This document shows, piece by piece, positions 1-12,480 of a DNA stretch of 64,000 nt; within the stretch, counting starts at the first letter, position 1; each line of letters opens with the position of its first letter. The stretch is from the NCBI GenBank assembly GCA_008360975.2, contig CM039182.1:24524324-24588323 (forward strand), given 5' to 3'. A program made the position numbers and the translations under genes. The notes under the pieces are model-generated. The model made no database searches. It was not told the origin of the DNA and worked only from the letters and a program-made list of their open reading frames with translations. Origin of the DNA: Lichenostomus cassidix. Its lineage: Eukaryota > Chordata > Aves > Passeriformes > Meliphagidae.

Positions 1-1909
1 ATATTCTCAAGTAATTGTCCAATGCCCAGTTGGGCTGGATCGGTGTTCCTCTGGAACTAGATCAGGCCAACTTTAACTGCTTGGGAGTGCGTGGCCAAGA
101 GCAGACTTATGGGCTGGAGCCTGAAATGCCATTAAACAGACTGTAGTCGAGAGGACAAAATGCCTCGTGTGTTTAGTCTAATACACCATGGGACTTGTTT
201 GCTGCAGTTACAGTATTAAAGCTGTAATTATAGCCAGTGAACCGCAGATGTACTGTAGCCATAGGGTTTAAACAGGGTGTTATTGCAGTAGAAACCACCC
301 CCAGCAGGTTATAAGTTCAAAGGGTCATTTTCCCCTCTCTGTTTAATCAGATTCTCAAGCCTACAGACTTCCTAGTAATCATCATCAGGTATTGAACATC
401 TCAACCTGTTTTATGTAGATTCCTTTGGTTTCTTTTTAGTTTTTTGTTTCTGTTTCGGAAGAAATAGGGTAGCTTAATGCCTGCATATGATCATGGAGTC
501 CATATTTAGTGCACAGTGCAAACAGAATACCATTTTTATGATGTGCTGGTTAGATAGAGCTATGCCACCCGGCGGCAATATTGGGCTGCAGTTCTCAGTA
601 AGTAATGATGTTGATGCTTTGTATTTGAGTCGAGATTGAAAATCACGGCAGAAAATATGGATTTTGATGCAGGAAAGAACAAAAAATAACCTCTTTGAGA
701 CAATGCAAGTACAATACATTTGGAGATGGTATTAAAATATGCTCTTTTACTATGTTAATACAAAGATTTAGGGTTTCTGACCTTGTTAGCCATTGCATGC
801 TGGCAGTCTTTATGGCAGTGGTCTGAACATGAACACTCACCTTTTGCTAACACATATAGGTGTCAAGTCTCGATTTGAAGTGACTGAAGAAAAATGTCAA
901 AAGTCATATACTTTTTCCTCCCTGTGCTTGACAGACAAAATTTCATATTGAACCTAAAAGAGATGATAGCTGAATATTGACTTTCCATTTTAGCAGTGAG
1001 CATAGCAATTTTTTTTCTGATTAAGCAGGACGGTAATGGTTACCATGTAGGAAAGTATAGGTAATATTAAACTGAAATATGTCTGTCTAGGGATCCATTC
1101 ATTTCCCCAAAACAGCTAGTTTCTATTTATATATGAATGTCTGTATGTTTATATATATTTAAATGCCCCATTTGCTACACTGGTTTTAGCTTCTTGTTAG
1201 CATCACTTCTTGTTAACATGATGTTCTACAGCACAAGGCAGCTGGAAAAGTGAAACATGTGTTCAAGAATTTATGCAGTGTCTTTCTTTCATTAAGAGAA
1301 CTAACAATAATAGGTGCATATTATAAGTTAGCAGTGCTAAGCAGTATGTTATAGCCATGTCTGACAGACATGTTGTTTACATTCATATTTTATATTGGTG
1401 AAACTGTAGCTTTTTTATCAACATGACATTTTTCAAATGCAATATTTATTCCTCTTCTTCCATACAGAGGAAACTTAGTCGTCTAAAAACATGATATGTT
1501 TTAAATCCACTTGTCTCCTTTTCAATTAGAAAATATTTCCAGTTATTTCCCCAGCAAAATACATAAGTCAGCATGCTCTGTTTTCCAGGCCTTCTATTAA
1601 TTGATGAGGGGAAAATTTCTCACCTCGTACTAACAATGACCCATCTTATTTTAACATGGCTGAAACCTCTGGGTGTGTGGGTATGTGCAACCCTCCCTTG
1701 CTGCTCTTAGCATTTTCTTTTGGGCTGCATGTACCATCATTTTGCATGCTCTGTCTCTGATAGTGTCAGTGGGAATTGTTCACATCCTACCATTTTTCCC
1801 AGAGGAATATCCTTGCCTACACTGCCTGAACTGTGATCTCCGTGGTCCTCAGAGACAGCTAAAAATACAAAATCTTTTCTTACATACATATACATCCCCA
1901 GGGAGATGA
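1..1909 (+). other. Intronic sequence, no element recognised
   Basis: AT-rich single-copy-looking DNA inside the large intron upstream of the first exon in the window. The short ORFs here have no splice-site context, low complexity or recognisable domains. I see no repeat family or RNA gene. Confidence 0.6.
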
Positions 1910-1950
1910 TGTGATTATGAGCTCCAAAGTCTAATTGCACCTCATGTGAA
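1910..1950 (-). repeat. Possible tiny ancient CR1 fragment, antisense
   Basis: The segment around 1916-1946 resembles the one at 2449-2480 (both have 'gagctccaa' followed by a 'tcTAATT/CCAATT..cacc' stretch). Both resemble the conserved part of old CR1 LINEs read on the opposite strand, where a short phrase about a buried 'ttcc..aggttaattgcac' occurs. It is only about 40 bases long, so chance similarity is possible. If real, it is an independent, heavily decayed insertion 0.5 kb from a longer copy. Confidence 0.3.
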
Positions 1951-2124
1951 ATGGATATATATATATGTGGCTTGAAAAGACATCTTTGACATTAAAGTAA
2001 ACAAATAAACAAGTAATTAGTTAATCCATCTAAATGTTCTGTCCTTAAAGAAAGCTACCTTGCATACAGTACACTCTATTTTAGTATACAATCAACAGTG
2101 CAATGTACAGGAGATATTTGGTAA

Positions 2125-2545
2125 CATAAATGCCAGACTGGATCAAATCTGAGATCCATCCAGTATAGTACTTTTATTTTCAACAACATCCAGAATGAGG
2201 TATTTCAGAGAAATGTTTCAGCAGCTCAGAGCAGGCAGAGGTGGATAATTCCTCCCTCTTTTCATCACACTCAGAAAAGATCTCTCTTAGTAAATTGAGA
2301 TTGCTTTAAATCCTGAAGCATAAGGTTTCATTTTTGTTCCCATACTCTTCCTTTAAGCATTAACTATTACAAGCCTGAATGTTACTACTGTTTCAGTACA
2401 TGCCTATGCTCTCATAAGACCATAACCCCAGTAACATCCTGTTATAATGAGCTCCAAGGTCCAATTACACCTTGTTTTAAAGTATTTCCTCCTTTCAAGT
2501 TTGAATTTGCTGCTGTTCAGCTCTACAGACGGTTTTTCTTGTTCC
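2125..2545 (-). repeat. Ancient CR1 LINE remnant, antisense to the gene
   Basis: Between 2133 and 2215 the sequence follows the reverse complement of the old amniote CR1 3' region: a 'gactggatcaaatc' block, then 'gatccatccagtatag', then a degraded 'caacaacatccag..atttcagag' block. About 310 bases further on, 2446-2545 resembles the next conserved block in the expected order and spacing ('gagctccaaggtccaatt', then 'tatttcctcctttcaag', then 'ttcttgttcctg'). Matching order and spacing support one element rather than chance. It is strongly diverged and has no coding capacity. The exact ends are uncertain. Confidence 0.5.
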
Positions 2546-5500
2546 TGTACAGTTCAATAGGAATTTCAGCTTAGCAGCTTTGTGTTGAAGATACACTAGT
2601 ACCTGAAACATGTCCTTATCATAAGCTTGCTCTCCAAATATTACAAGGTTTTCTCTAATCCACCAGTGGGTCAAATCCATATAGATAAAAGTAGGAAGAA
2701 ACAAAAACCACCATTTGTAAGAATAAAGTCAGAATACTAATGCCCAGCAGGGACTATTTACCAGCCCAGTGGTTATTTAGGGGGACTCTCCTAAAATTTC
2801 AGCAGAAGCACCTAGCAAAGACTTCAGTGGATGTTGTGTTTATTGCTCTCTGAGCCAGACCCTTCTAATACCCCAGCTGCCTGAGCACAGCACTGTCTTA
2901 GCCAGCTTGCTGTGGAGTTTCCTGTTTCTGTTGGCTGCTGGAGTTGCCTGTGTAGTCAGACACATCTCTAGAGAGGAGCAACATCAGAATCTAAGGTGGG
3001 GTGAGCTGCCTTTAGGAGATGCCTGTTTCAGCCTGTTGACCCATGGAGAGCCCAGATGGCTTGCTTAAGCTGGACTGAGTTCAGGTCGGAGCAAACCCAC
3101 CCGTGCCAGCAGGCAGCAGCTGTGGAGAGCATAGTGGGTCATTGGCCCATGAGCACACTCACGTATCACACTCTGTCTGGCAGGCTCTGCAGCAGGAAAA
3201 GTGTTTGAAAGATGCTTTGGGAAAGAGAGCATATCCATGCAGCTGGCTATGTGCTTAGTAATCACTTTCCAGTGGTAAAAGTTGTCTTCCACATTTAGAT
3301 GGTGGAAATAAAACTAGGCAGACCCCTGATTACTTCCTATTTCGTGCAATTGCAGGTTGTAGCAACATTTCTCTTTTGCTGCGCTTGTGTTTCATCAAGC
3401 CTTCAAAAAATACTAAGTCACAAGACAGAAATAACTCCATGCATTTTAGACATTTATTAACATGTAATTCAGAGTCTATTTTAGAAGCATATGTTTGTGT
3501 CTGTTGATGATGAGCTGATGTGATCATTAGGTTTCTTCTCTACATTAGCATGCTTTTTAAAATCCTAAAGAGGAATTTTGTGACTGCATGCATTCCAGAA
3601 TTTCTGTCAGTGATTGCACAAAAAATTATTAGAACAAATTTAGTAAAGAAATAGTAAAAAGTACAAAAAGTGCAGCTATTATATAACTTGTCCTGTTTGT
3701 GGGGTTAAGGCAATCCATTAATTCAAATGGAAAAGGTATGAGCATGCAGATAGGTTGGTAGACTGTCACATTAGCTTAAAGGAGGTAAATAAATAAAATG
3801 GACCAATTCAATATTATTATTGCACCTAAAAGAAAAGTTGGAAATTAGTGAGCAGGAACTAGCAAAAAAAAGGAAAAAAAAAAAAAAACAATGGTTTTGG
3901 CGGTTGTATACCTTTGTAGCTTGATTTTCTGTGTAACACACTTTTGGTTCTGCTGTGGAGTGGTATTTTTGCACATTATGTTATCTGCAGTACTGAACTA
4001 CATGTAAAATCTGCATTTCAACTGTTCTACATTTTTTATTTTGCCAGAAAATTACACACTTCTGGATTTGAAAATGACATCGTTATATTAATGAAGTTAA
4101 TTTTTACCTAGATGTACAAACTGAACACAATTGGTCCATATCACATTATCCCAATTCTCAGTAAACCTTCTCCTCTGTTTTATCCTGGTTTTGCTGTTGC
4201 TAGACTCTCAACCATAATTGTACTGACTGCGTTTTTATGGATTTCAGCAGTTAGCTCCTTTGTGTTGTTCATTTAGACCTATGGAATGTACCTTAATTTC
4301 AGTAACAGTAAGATAAAATGGGATTTCAGTAAATGCTTATGTGTTCAAATGGCTTTGACACATGTACTTGACAATGGGAGAGCTGTTCCTGGCAAGTGGC
4401 TCTGCCAACAGTCCACACCATCTGACCATTACATTGGGCCTGATAACAATGAAATATAATTCTCTCTGATGAGAATATGAAAGGAAAAAGGACCCACAAA
4501 TGTCACTCACAATTCTTAATGCTCTGCTGAATAATGCATGGCTGCTAGAAAACCATGGAGATGCAGATTATAGGAGAAAAAAGAGAAAGGCAGCACCTCT
4601 CAGAGAGGAACCCAGGGTTCTGGATGGCATCCTGCTAGGACTCAGCCAGATTTAGAGACACTTAAAAAACATGTAATGGGCACTGTGAATGCTACCTTTA
4701 TAAATTTAGACTGATTGTAATGGCCATAAAAAAGGAGAGTCCTTGTGCATCCAACCCTTACTATTGTAAGTGTCTGTTCTGTTAATTGGTGCAATTGGGA
4801 TGTGGAGAGCCTTATGCCATGCACTCCCCTGCAGTGAAGGGCTCCCAGAGCCCAGCTCTGAGTAGGTCCCCTTTGCTGGGAAGGAATGCAGGGCTGGGAG
4901 AAAGTTGTTTTCTGAGATGAATTGTCGTTGTTTCCAGCCAGAATCTGGCATTATTTTCTACCATTAAAATGAAAACAGCTGAATTAGTTTCTGGGTATGA
5001 ATTCTTTTGGCGCACTAAAAATCTCAGCTGTCTCAAGCCAACCATTCTTCTGAGGCCATTATGGAGATACAGCAGAGGAGAAGGTACAATAGATTGATGC
5101 TGTATCCCCCCCAGTTAGTTCTTTGGGAGATAATATTAGCTAAAGTAATTTAGAGCAGCCCTGAGGCTCCTCCAAGCCATGAAACGTGCACACTGGTTCC
5201 AAGGTTTGGGAGGGTGTGAAGGCATAAGGGTGAGTGAAAGGTACAGAAGCATGCTTGGGACCTGAGCCAAAGTTACTGCAGTCAGGGGAAATCTTTCTGT
5301 TGACTTCAAAAGGTTTTGAATCAAGCCCTAAGGACGAAGGAATTGAAGTCTGACTGGTTGAATTATAATACCAGAAGGATTTAGCTTCTCTTACAGGGTT
5401 AAATTTCATCCCTCCTCAGCTGTGAGACAGAAAGAAAAGTGTGTGAAAAGTGCCAGTTGCCCCAAAGATAATTTCTCTGAAAACTATCTTACCTATTTTC

Positions 5501-7742
5501 CTGTGATACTGTTCATGATCATATATTCTTTTGTACACAGTGAGGCAGTTTCACAAAACAAGCTCTTGTTCAGTTTTTCAGACAAAAGGGCTGGATACTC
5601 TATTCATAGGTGTGATTGGTTGAATGTAATCTCTTTTAAACTTAGAAAAATAAATTTGAAACTCTGTTGAGAATTTGATACAAGGGAGTTCATCGTAGTG
5701 CTATTAGAAAGAGTCAGAGTTTTGTGGAGATGATATTGATTTGTTTTCATATAAACTAAAAATTGCAGCTGCACATAAGAGCCAGTTTGACTTTCAGTGA
5801 CCCCCAGGGAATTGTTTCTTTCTCAGTAGAATAAAAGGCTGGAAGTCTCTTGCAATCATGTTGTCTTTTTTGTAGACTCTATAGGAGTTTGGTTATATTT
5901 CTTTATCTGCAATCAGAAAAAGGCAAAATCATGAAGTGAATTTATAGGAAAGAAATATTAATAAAAATTTGCTGTGTAAATATGAACAAAATTATTTGTA
6001 GGGTCTGGGTTTTTTGCTACTTTTTTTCCTTCTGTCTTAGTTCTATATCTCCAATTAGGAAGTTTCTTTGAGTAGTGTTCTAAGTAGTCTGTACATGTGC
6101 AAAGGTGAAGAATGAAGCTATGTTCATTAGAATTACAAAGGAGTTAGTGTAGATCTGTCATAGGGAAACAAAGATGTCAGGAGCAGTGAAATACTACAAA
6201 CAGTTGCATAAATTTGAAGTGAGATATTTGTTTCAAACTTTTGCAGTACACTAATGACTACTGATAGTTGTTTGTGAAATCAATGTTTTTGCTTCAGGAG
6301 CTGAGTTTATTTTTTTAATAGGTTAGTTTGTTTCAACCTGAAAGAGGAGTTACTTTGCTGTATATGACATTGAGGGACATTTAAGTATTCAAGCTGGTTT
6401 TTAAACTGTAACATTTTTGGAATGTTCTGAATTGGTATATTTTGAAAGGAACAACACATTAAACCCATCAGTTACATGAAACTGGATTCTGTGTACCGGG
6501 TGCTAACAGCAGAAACCTCACACAACACTGGAGCACCAGTTTAACTGTTTCTTGTGGTCTGACACACAACTTGGCATGTAGGGCATATGCCTTGGAGACG
6601 GACTTTTCATGAGAGTGAATGACATCTCTTTGTAATGTACTCCATGCAAAATCAGCAAAATAGCAGTCTTCAGTTTCATCAGTTAGAGACTTCCCAGGCA
6701 AAGTGGTGTATTTGCACAGAGACACAAAACGAAAGAACAGAGGAAGTTTAACCACAAACATCTTGATAAGTATACAGGCATCATTCTCCTGAGACTGTGC
6801 TGTGCTGCAGCAGTGAAGAATCGTGAGCAACTGAGCTGGTATGAAAGACAAAATGTAAACTTCTACCACTGTATTTTCATTGTGAATATTGGAACAATAG
6901 TGCTGATACTCTCAGTCTGTGCCTTTAGACTGTAAATGTCAGTGTGCTTTGCAGTGGTTGGTTTCATTCTCCTTGCTCTATTAACATGGAAACTGCAGTG
7001 CTGCAAGTTGAGTCTTTTACCTTCAGTAACATGAACCGGTGGCAGAAGAAGGATTTGCCATCCATATCCTTTGGTTTTCTTTTTTTCCAGCTACACTGCA
7101 TTTTCTCTGATTGTATCAGTGGAACAGTAAAAGATCCTGATTTTCAGTAATGTACAGGGCTCTATCTAGAAAACTGCAAGGAAACAGCCAGTAGAGTGTG
7201 CTGCTCTCTCATGATGGAACAGAAGAAAATCCTTAGTTGGTGTGCTTAAAACCTCCAGAATATATTTTCTTTTTATTCATTATTCCTTAATGTAAAATAA
7301 TTCTTGCCAGGTTAGACTTTCGATCCCTTTACCATTGCCTTTTCTGGAGTGGCACTCACAAAATCAGCAGGTAAACCAATTTTGAGTTGTGTAGAAGATA
7401 CTGACAACCCCAAACCAGAAGTACAGTATAGAAGAGCAGTGCAGTCAGATTATCTCATTTTTCTTCCAGCCTGAAGTTCCTATTTTGAGAGTCCCATTCA
7501 TGAAGGTCCAAAAAGAGTGTTTACATTCCCCATTTTCCAGCTGACCTTACCAGTTATCCTCTGACCCTGTGTTATGATCTCAAAACATCTGTGCAACCCT
7601 GGTAACTTCAGTATTTGAGGGAGGGATAGGGAGGGGGAATTGAGGTTGTACAGGATCTTTCATCGCCTTTTGCTTTGGTTTTACGGCCTTTGCACTATTT
7701 TTTGTGCCAGAGCATGCATAAGAATATTTAAATATTTGTATT
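2546..7742 (+). other. Intronic sequence, no gene recognised
   Basis: AT-rich intron body. The longest ORF is 133 codons on the minus strand at 6468-6869. It has no recognisable domain and no supporting splice or promoter context. A poly(A) run at 3864-3888 is listed separately. Nothing else was identified. Confidence 0.55.
3864..3888 (+). repeat. Poly(A) tract
   Basis: Seven A's, AGG or similar, then an uninterrupted run of 15 A's ending at 3888. No retrotransposon body or target-site duplication is visible upstream, so I call it a simple homopolymer and not a retrocopy tail. Confidence 0.8.
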
Positions 7743-7769
7743 TAAATATTTATAAGTTATAAATATTTA
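7743..7769. repeat. AT-rich near-perfect palindrome
   Basis: Arms of 13 bases (7743-7755 and 7757-7769) are exact reverse complements around a single G at 7756. Both arms consist only of A and T and contain AAATATTT. It sits in a wider tract (7723-7770) where ATTTAAATATTT recurs. A cruciform or hairpin is possible on either strand. It may simply be AT-rich low-complexity DNA. Confidence 0.85.
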
Positions 7770-10700
7770 TCTTCTAATGAATTGTTTCTGAAAGACTCTG
7801 TGTCATTGCTATATTATTTTTTACAATGTTGTCATAAGGGTTTGGTTTTTGTTTGCTTTTTTACAAATAGCTTTTTAGAAACAGCATTTCTCAATGTGTC
7901 CAAGCATTTTCCTACATGGTATTTTCCCACCAACTGGGAATGGAGGTGATGAGCATCCTTTGCAGCTGGTGGGTGCCACTCTTGGCTGGCAGATTAGCTG
8001 GCACAAGATGTGTTGTGACAGCATGAAAAATGTCATGCGTTGGCAAATGAACCCATGCCTTCTACCACGCATGCTGCTTTTGGACGGGGAGTTCAAAAGA
8101 AGAAAACATGAGTCATGCCTCAGAGTGCATGGGTTTTGCTGCTCACTATAATTTGAATAAGCCTCTATGTTCAATGCAAAGATTAGGAGAAAACATTGTA
8201 ATAGTTCTCTAATCTTTATTTCTGGTAAAAATCAATAAACAGCAATATTGCCCCTTATGTTCCTAAGTTCCTCAGCATACACTTCAAAATCTGACTTGTT
8301 TTCAGACTTAATGAGACAGGATTTCTCCAGATTATTATTTTGGCTTTGCAGCAAAAAATATTGTCTGTCATTAAAAAAGCCTGTGCCATTAGTACAATCT
8401 TAATTATTCAATTAGACTCATGAAACTGGAAACAAGATTTTTTCTTGTGTATGTTGGCACAAAAGAAAAATCAGTCTATCAGAAGAAATTGAATTTTAAC
8501 ATTAATGAATTGAGATTTCTGGAAATGATGGGAAAAGTGACCATAATTTAAAAAATGGACTCAATAGGTAAAACTGTGTGTGTGAGATCAAAAGAGAACA
8601 GTACTCTGATGTAGACAGCTCTTCATGGCTTGTATAAACAAGTGCTCCTGTTGTTACTACCTCTGTTGGAGCTGCAGGCATCAAAATGATCACAGAAAAC
8701 ACCACGGAAAAAGGCAGATTTAGCAAATGCCTGAGATGACTGAGGGAAGATCACAGCTTTCCTAATGACATTTATTTAACTTTTGCAACCATATATTTAG
8801 CAGGATAGGAGTGGACTGACTTAAGTCATAATGAGCCTTTAAGGACCTAAATGCATCAGTGCCAGAGGATCTAGCAAAATCAGTGTGAGGGTTTTTCCTG
8901 CCTTAGATGGGGGCTATTTCTATTAACATATAGGGGAAATACTTCTGGCATGGTTTCCTAAAAACACTCTAGCCATGGCTACACACTCAGAAAGTAGACA
9001 AGTCAAGTTTTTCTATATGCTCTATAACAGGGAAAGCAATGCAAAGAAAGTGTGAGGCTTCTCTGAAACGATGCTGGCTACAGCTGTGCTGGGTGTAGGC
9101 ACATGGGGCTGAGTCACAGAGCACAGCCCTCTTCCTGACCTGTGCTCCCACCGTGTGCACTGTGGGACATATCTAGGAAAGCTCTGTTACAGGGTTAAGG
9201 GAGCTCAGGCTTCACCCCTCCTAAGTTCTGGGTCATACACAAGCACATGTTGCAGCATGGATGATGCATGGGCATGTGGCTGCATGGGGAATTTTGGTGT
9301 ATATGGGAGCTCTTGTCCCACAGTTGTCTCCTTCCTGCCCTTAGTAATATATCGTACAAGCACACCATGATCAACTCCTTGCCAGAGTTTACATGTCTGT
9401 GTTTTGACTCCAGTCTTACACTGTCCTTGCCACAGCACCTCCTTCAGACTTCTGGGCTACAAAAGTAGCCCCATTCTTTCAGCAAATATTAATTCAAAAT
9501 GTTTTTTTCTGTTGCCAATCCTAAGCTCCCTCTTCTACTCCCATGCCAGGAAACCCCCATACCAAACAAAAGCAAAAAAACCCCAACACCAACCAAGAAA
9601 CCCCAGATGTACATGCCACTTTTGTTGTAATCTATGGGAGCTGCACAACTCATATACTGACATGGAGATGGGATTTCATTCTTCTTCCATTTAGAGTACT
9701 GTAAGAAATGACTTTATAAAGCTTTTGCAGATTGCTGTGTGTAAGTATAGCTACAGTTCATTACACTAGACAACAGTGCGCAGGAGCTGTGCCTGACATA
9801 AAATATTTTGGTTAAGTAAAATTTCATGGGTCAAAAATATACTGGATTCCTAAAAGAAGGTCGAATTTAGTACTGTAAGATTCAGTCAGAGAGATCATCT
9901 CAAATGCTGACATTTTTGCAGGGGGGAAGAAAATGGAAGAGAGTGTGCTTTGTGCGCTTGTCCTTTCCCTATGTGCCTTTGTAGTATAATTATTAGGTAA
10001 AAATGTAACAGCATAAATAAAAATGGTGTGTCTGAATTAAGTACAGCCTACTGCATGCATGCATAGGAGTAAAGGCTTCTGTTAAATTCGTTGTGCCCCT
10101 GTGCAGCTTGTGAAGTTGATGCACAGATTTTATTTAGTAGCAAAGTCCAGTACTTGCAATGCATTTACACGAAGAGCTGGATTCTGCAATGGATAGCAGC
10201 ATGCTACAGTCATTGCTGTGTTTCTTACGGACTTTGTGAGAGCAAATGCTCCTGTGGTACATGCTTCCAGTACCCCCCACTGCATTTTTTCTTTGGCACT
10301 TCAGCTTTCTCTTTCATATGGCTTGCTGTTGTTTAAAAGAGCAGCATATATTTAGTTTGTTGACAGAGCTATGCTTGAGTAACACTGTCTGGGGTGAGAG
10401 ACTCGAGTTCCCAGAGGATAATCTGAATGCCAGCCTCATTATCCCAGATATTGACACAACAGTCACCTATGCCAGATAGAGGAAGTATATCAGATGAAAT
10501 GCACGACTGTTACAGCATCATTACAGTAAGACTAAATGGAGCTCTCCAAATTTTAGAGAGAGAAGGGCTGAGGCATGCATCTTATACAGGAAAAAAGTAG
10601 TTGAACAGCGATCATACAGTGAGAGCTCTGATGTCCTGAGGTGGAAACTCTGCTCTCTCCCCAGCAGGCTCTTGCCTTGACGTGGTTGAGGTACAACACA

Positions 10701-11667
10701 CAAAAGAACATGTGGTTAAATGCGGGTGGCTTTCGGCATCGGTCCAGGAGAGCTCAAACCCTGTGTGTCTGTATGCATAGCAAAACACCTCAACCACTAA
10801 GCTCTGTGTGTTCTTGTAAACATCTCTCTTATTTATACACATGATATTTGCGCACTCCCAGTGTATAGGTTTTGTCCATGTGAATCCCAGTGTTTGCATG
10901 CCTGAGGGACAGTGTGTAAAAACTGCACCCACAAAATTACCTGTACCTAAACAAGGCTATCTTGGGTCTTTGAAAATGTGACATTTGCTGTTTCAGGGAG
11001 GTATTTTATCCTCAGAAATAAGTGCAAAATTATGTGACTGCAGTGAAATATAGGTTTTCTAGTAAGAGACGCATGATACATTTGTTGACCCTTAGAAACT
11101 GTAGAATGATCATTTTTGAGAAGTTTATCAAGCTACATATAGCTAGATCTGTGACAACTATCTGAATAGGTTTTTACCTAGGTTTCCCAGCACAGACAAT
11201 TTACATTTTAACTAGCATGTGGTTACATTTTCTTCCCCGGGTTTAATCACTAAACACTGGAAATCTTAATTTCATCAAATGCAATCAAAGAATTTTGTAT
11301 AGTAGCAATTAAAAGTGTAAAACTAGCATTCGAGCTATAGCAAATTAAACAGCTGCATTGGAGTATTTTTAGCAGTCATTCCAATCAAAATGCACAAAAG
11401 CCTTTTCTTTTTTTGAGGAGTATCTGCCGGGTGTAGCTCTGGTTTCCATAATTCAACAACCTCACTAAATATACACACATACTTTTAAAAATTCAGTTAC
11501 AGAGAAGCAAGAAACTATATTTTTTCTACCAGGCAAGTCGGGTGAAAAAGTTCAGAGGGCTTGTGCTGACTGAGTTGCTTTTGCAGAAGGGGAGCTTCCA
11601 GCTGTAGTTGAAGTGTTTAAATAAGGAAACCAAGAACTACTTTGTTGTTTCTGTTACTTTTACTGTA

Positions 11668-11716
11668 CTTCATGTGTGGCATTGGGTTTTCCATATAGTA
11701 AATGCCACACATGAAG
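11668..11716. repeat. Perfect 16-bp inverted repeat (hairpin)
   Basis: The 5' arm 11668-11683 (starts CTTCATGTGTGG) and the 3' arm 11701-11716 are exact reverse complements, separated by a 17-base loop. Beyond a small internal bulge, CTG at 11663-11665 also pairs with CAG at 11718-11720, giving about 19 pairs. The transcribed intron could fold into this stem on either strand. It is slightly short for a typical microRNA precursor. A remnant of a terminal-inverted-repeat transposon or a small inverted duplication are alternatives. Confidence 0.85.
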
Positions 11717-12444
11717 CCAGAGGACCTTGTTTCTCATCATTCCTAGCTCCTGCCACGTTGTGGCAGTAGGTCTTTCTATTTATTTTACTTTTTTTTTTTA
11801 CTGGAATGCCCTAGCTTTTGTGTATAAGTCAGCCAACAGAGTCCTACATAATCAACTACATAATTAACCAAGAGGTAGTTCTAAGCTTCAAGTACCAACA
11901 TGTTCCACGTCCCTACTCTGTTTAGAGACTGAATGAAGAAATTTGGAGGAATTTTAGAAGCCTGTGCAATTCTGAGTTGCTCAGCTGTGGGAATTTTCCT
12001 GCGTTCCCCAAGTCCAGGAGATTTAAGAAACATCAGTCTTGGTGTGCAATGACATCTAGAAATATGGAGAGGGTCACAAGTTTTGTTTCAGGCTGGACCA
12101 AGTGGGTGTCTTTTGACCAAACATTTGAGTGCAGGATGTAGATGATATTACAAAGGGGCAAAGTGGGTCCAAGGCATGAGTAGAGAAAGTTTTGGTGTAG
12201 GAGCTGGGTGGGAAAGGCAGAGAAACACCATCAGAGTATGTGCTCATGGAGAAACCTCCAATATAGCCATGGAGTTTGATGTAACTGTGAGGTGGGGTCC
12301 CAGCTTCTCTTTACGCACAGACTTGATCACTTCAGTTATCTTGAAACTGCTGGTGACCAAAAAGATCATGGGAGTCAGAGTATGTGAAATAAATTGACAT
12401 GGTTTCATACCCAGGTCTCCCCTCAGCTTCTTTGTATATAAAGA

Positions 12445-12480
12445 AATAAAATAAATGAATAAAGGAATAAAATAAATGAA
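12445..12480 (+). repeat. A-rich short tandem duplication (21-bp period)
   Basis: A 15-base block (AATAAAATAAATGAA) at 12445-12459 recurs exactly at 12466-12480. Low-complexity A/T-rich duplication with no coding potential. Confidence 0.8.

Noticed and set aside
3864..3888. Poly(A) tail of a processed pseudogene
   Set aside because: No gene-like sequence precedes it on either strand and no target-site duplication is visible.
6468..6869. 133-codon minus-strand ORF as an antisense gene
   Set aside because: Cysteine-scattered sequence with no domain or regulatory context; consistent with chance.
11668..11716. Naming the hairpin a microRNA gene
   Set aside because: The stem is about 19 pairs, shorter than usual precursors, and matches no microRNA I recognise; kept as a hairpin only.
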